Shown: positions 61,438-64,000 of the stretch, one piece after another
Layout of the letters: every line of letters begins with the position of its first letter
Position numbering within the stretch: the stretch's first letter is position 1
Source of the DNA: Streptomyces sp. CGMCC 4.7035
GTDB taxonomy: Bacteria; Actinomycetota; Actinomycetes; Streptomycetales; Streptomycetaceae
Reading direction: 5' to 3'
Assembly: GCF_031583065.1 (NCBI RefSeq)
Contig: NZ_CP134053.1
Span: 3,658,001-3,722,000, forward strand
Length of the DNA: 64,000 nucleotides
The notes under the pieces: model-generated
What the model saw: the letters and a program-made list of their open reading frames with translations, nothing else
Databases searched by the model: none
Told to the model about the DNA's origin: nothing
Position numbers and translations under genes: made by a program

Positions 61438-61948
61438 ATGACGAGCGATCACGACGACAGTGCCCTGCCCGCACCCCGCCCCACGGCACGTCCACCGGCA
61501 TGGTCGCGGGGGCAGATCCATGACGGCCTGGAGGCCGCGGAGCGGGAGCAGTTCACCCGGCCGGTGCCGAAGGGCGCGGGCGCGAAGATGCGGTTCCTCC
61601 TGGCCCGCGCGAAGGGCCGCGCGGGACTGGCAGCCGGGGGTTCGCGCCCGGGTCCGCGAGCAGGCCGCCTCCACCGGCGGACTGCTGATCACCGCGCGGG
61701 CCCGGTTCGGGTTTCGGGCCGCGCTCGGCTCCACCGACGACCCGCGCCCGCGGCTCATCCGGCAGACCGTCTCCCCGGACTACGCGGGCCGCATTCTCGC
61801 CGCCCGCGAGCGAGGCGCGACCGAAGCTGAGTTGCAAGAGCTGGTTGCGCAGGCTCTCGGACTCGCCTACTTCGGGAATTTCGGTGAACGAGCGAAGGGG
61901 GTTGAGGTGGAATTCACCGACGTGGATTACATCGACTTCAACTTTTGA
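61438..61948 (+). pseudogene. tpg: Telomere terminal-protein gene (tpg) with internal deletion
   Basis: The 5' part reads GLEAAEREQFTRPVPKGAGA then KMRFLLARAKG, and the 3' part in another frame reads WQPGVRARVREQAASTGG, LITARARFGFRAALGSTDD, VEFTDVDYIDFNF. Both are hallmark segments of Tpg, the protein covalently attached to the ends of Streptomyces linear replicons. About 35-40 residues that normally hold the helix-turn-helix (SQRTVERY type) are missing at about 61630, and the frame changes by one. So it is an inactivated copy. No tap gene is seen. Confidence 0.85.
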
Positions 61949-61984
61949 GCAGCCCACGCGGGAGAGCTGGTATACCTGGCTCAC

Positions 61985-62557
61985 TGAGCCAAAGCGCGAT
62001 AGTTGTCACATAGGCAGGCTTGTTGTCACCTGCGAGGTTGGGCGCCGGACTCGGGGGTGTCGGCCGACTCCATGGTGGTGGATCGGCGTCCGCCGCAGCA
62101 GGCCACCACTACTGTCGCCGTGGAGTTCAGGAAGATCAAGAACCAGGATGACCTGTCCACCGCGTCGATGGATCCGGTACGAAGCGGCTCTTCCCCGGCT
62201 CGCAGAAGGATGTCGACGCTGTCGGCCAGGCCATCGATCGTGTGGCCACGCTTCAAGGAGTGGTGCATTCGACGCCGGAAGACGCCTGCGTGCCGGTTTG
62301 CCGGGACCAGGCCGTCCCAGACGACGAAGTCAGCCCCGGCGATCAGGGCGTTACGTGCAGGCCCGCATGCCGGCGTCTGATCGCGGAGCATGGCGATGAG
62401 GTCGTCGCGAGTCACACTGCGCCCCGGCGACAGGAAGACCAGTGATCGGCTATGTGTGACAACTCCAGCGCCTCTCTGGTGACAGTCCGGCTGCTTCGAC
62501 CTGGTTTCTGTGCAGCCTATGCGGTGCCGTCGGTGACAACTACCGAGCCTCGGCACA
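61985..62557. mobile_element. Cargo unit 1 with IS21-like terminal inverted repeats
   Basis: 573 bases. The left end TGAGCCAAAGCGCGATAG (then TTGTCAC) and the right end GTGACAACTACCGAGCCT (then CGGCACA) are inverted repeats matching at 20 of 25 positions, beginning TG and ending CA. Further GTGACA/TGTCAC motifs lie inside each end (62021-62029, 62456-62464, 62484-62490), as in IS21-family ends. No transposase is present; it carries one small gene on the minus strand. Unit 2 starts five bases to the right. Confidence 0.65.
62026..62415 (-). CDS. Hypothetical cargo protein of unit 1
   Basis: 129 residues from GTG 62415, with CCGGGGCG five bases upstream. TRDDLIAMLRDQTPACGPAR, NALIAGADFVVWDGLVPANR, DGLADSVDILLRAGEEPLR and SSWFLIFLNSTATVVVACC suggest a small globular protein. 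Family not recognised. The frame is open to 62556 through the right-end repeat, so a longer start is possible but unlikely. Confidence 0.45.
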   Translation of the reverse strand: MTRDDLIAMLRDQTPACGPARNALIAGADFVVWDGLVPANRHAGVFRRRMHHSLKRGHTIDGLADSVDILLRAGEEPLRTGSIDAVDRSSWFLIFLNSTATVVVACCGGRRSTTMESADTPESGAQPRR

Positions 62558-62562
62558 GTCGG

Positions 62563-63946
62563 TGAGCCGAAGCACGATAGGTGTCACACAGGCAGGCTTG
62601 TTGTCACCGTGGCCCAGTCTGCGTGCGTTGGACTTGACCAGCTGAGCACCGACGCCAACGACGCCGGTCAAGGCGGCAGCGGCCTGTCAGCGGCCGGTGG
62701 CAAGATCGCCGGCATGGTCTTCGTACGTACTACTCCGCCGCGGCCTGTCGACGTCACCGCGGTCTTTCCTGAGCTGGCTCCGTTGGCGCGTGCGGCGATT
62801 CGGCTGCATCCACGTGCCGGGTCGCCCTCGGTACGGGACAGCTCTGTCGGTGGCCCGTTGCTGTGGCCCGCCGAGGAGCCGTGGCCGCACTGCGAAGCCG
62901 GGCACCCGGCACCGGACGGAGCAAGTCGCCGGCAGACATACGCCTCGACAGGCGCCGACGAGCCCGACTCCACCGTGATCCCCAAGGTCCTCACTCCACG
63001 CCGGAGGAGACGGCGATCCAGCACCGCAACGACGCAACGTTCATGGAACGACTCGAAGCCGGCCCTCTCTGGCCCGCGGAGAGTCCGGTCCCCATGCTGC
63101 CCGTCGCCCAGCTGTACGTGGGCGATGTCCCTCTCCTGCGGCCGCCCGGGGAAGCCGACGTGCTCCAAGTGCTGTGGTGTCCCTACGACCACGAACCGTA
63201 TGCGAAGCCCGCGACTGCGCTGTTCTGGCGATCCGCGGCTGATGTCGACGATGTCCTGGCTCTGCCGCCGGACCCGTACGAGGCGGACTGGGACGGCTAC
63301 GTGCCGGAGCCCTGTCGACTGGCACCAGAAGCGATCACCGAGTATCCCCACAGCCTCGATCTCAGCCCGGAGATGCGGCTGATGGTGGGGGACTGGAGCA
63401 GATGGCAGGCCGCCGGCGCCGGCGTGGACAGCTCGTACGCGAGCTATCCGGCGGAGTTCTATGACTGCAATCTGGCAAACGCTCCCGGCTGGAAGGTCGG
63501 CGGCTGGCCCCCGTGGGGCCGCACTGACCCCAACCCTCGATTCTGCAGTGTCTGCGAGGTGCAGATGGTCCCGCTGCTGACCATTGCCTCCTTCGAATGG
63601 GACTACGGCAAGCGCGGCTGGGCGCCATACGAGGACGAAGCTGCCGCCTATGCCGCCGGTCATCGCGCCGGCCAGGACCCTGCGCAGCCGACCAACGTGG
63701 AAGTCGGCAGCACCGACAACATGCAGCTCTACGTCTGCCCGACCTCCCCCGAGCATCCGCACACCGACCTGATCCAATGAGCTGTCGGGCCTGTCACACA
63801 CCGTCCCGTAGCCGGTGAAATAAATGCTGCCGCGTGAGGGTGTGTGACAAGCTGCTTGCCTCGCTTGTGCCAACCAGACAGCTCCGACCGATCCCACTCA
63901 CCACGTCATCCGGCTACGTCGGTGACAAATACTGAGCCTCGGCACA
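62563..63946. mobile_element. Cargo unit 2 with IS21-like terminal inverted repeats
   Basis: 1384 bases. Left end TGAGCCGAAGCACGATAG (then GTGTCAC); right end GTGACAAATACTGAGCCT (then CGGCACA); 18 of 25 positions are complementary. After the left end both units continue AGGCAGGCTTGTTGTCACC; before the right end both have a GTGTGACAA motif about 76-82 bases inward. The only gene is the DUF1963-like pseudogene. No transposase. Confidence 0.65.
62714..63780 (+). pseudogene. DUF1963 (YwqG-like) protein, frameshifted
   Basis: Part one from ATG 62714 reads FVRTTPPRPVDVTAVFPELA, RDSSVGGPLLWPAEEPWPHC. The frame shifts near 62995, and part two reads TPEETAIQHRNDATFMERLE, PMLPVAQLYVGDVPLLRPPG, VLQVLWCPYDHEPYA, CSVCEVQMVPLLTIASFEWD, to the stop at 63780. 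Together they make a complete DUF1963-type protein of about 355 residues, a family of unknown function common in Streptomyces and Bacilli. A single-base indel separates the halves, so it is either a recent pseudogene or a sequencing error. Confidence 0.7.
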
Positions 63947-64000
63947 CGAGAGCATCCTGCAATGAGCAGCGGCGCCCGTGCCGTTCGCTGCTGGAGCGAT
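63947..64000. other. Window end
   Basis: Fifty-four bases beyond the right end of unit 2, containing an ATG near 63962 but too short to judge. Confidence 0.3.

Overview
The window is high-GC DNA with third-position GC bias, frequent GTG/TTG starts, secreted enzymes carrying CBM13 lectin domains, and Streptomyces-type insertion sequences. Together with the remnant of a tpg gene (terminal protein of linear replicons), this points to Streptomyces or a close relative. The abundance of IS elements, gene fragments and accessory genes suggests a chromosome arm or linear plasmid rather than the core.

1-18.5 kb: ten co-directional genes for exported carbohydrate-active enzymes, every one fused to a CBM13/ricin-B lectin domain. 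In order: GH141-like beta-helix protein, SGNH esterase, GH10 xylanase, GH54 arabinofuranosidase, GH27 alpha-galactosidase or arabinopyranosidase, a second GH54, a GH39-like clan GH-A enzyme, a GH59 galactocerebrosidase-like enzyme, GH29 fucosidase and a CE1-type feruloyl esterase. The set fits debranching and cutting of decorated plant hemicellulose or pectic side chains. A strong hairpin closes the cluster at 18.55 kb.

18.6-31.6 kb: accessory DNA. It holds a tesB fragment, an AIPR-family abortive-infection gene followed by a protein with a possible PD-(D/E)XK nuclease motif, an IS5-family element, a small regulator/oxidoreductase island, an internally deleted copy of the same IS, a small zinc-ribbon-like protein, and fossils of an ECF sigma factor and another IS5-type transposase.

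31.6-44.3 kb: a MarR regulator with two palindromic operators, and an MFS exporter preceded by a proline/arginine-rich leader peptide and a strong hairpin. Next comes a LysR-controlled aromatic-catabolism cluster: two FAH-family hydrolases, a cyclase-family hydrolase, FAD monooxygenase, ACMSD-like amidohydrolase, extradiol dioxygenase, SDR and a two-subunit 3-oxoacid CoA-transferase. It ends in a textbook terminator, beyond which lies an N-terminally truncated CadD-type transporter.

44.3-48.4 kb: a DesA3-like membrane desaturase with its flavin/2Fe-2S reductase, divergent from a PucR-type regulator. Two copies of a dispersed repeat, with a third at 30.1 kb, contain a conserved 18-codon micro-ORF.

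48.8-64 kb: a 1527-residue sacsin-like GHKL ATPase with a C-terminal DUF3883 domain faces a small protein bearing an RN-x3-H HEPN-type motif; this is the best candidate for an undescribed defence module. Beyond it are an IS3 element that truncates a gene, a frameshifted IS110 transposase, several small hypothetical genes, a 148-bp near-perfect hairpin, the broken tpg gene, and two adjacent units with IS21-like terminal inverted repeats that carry unrelated single genes instead of transposases.
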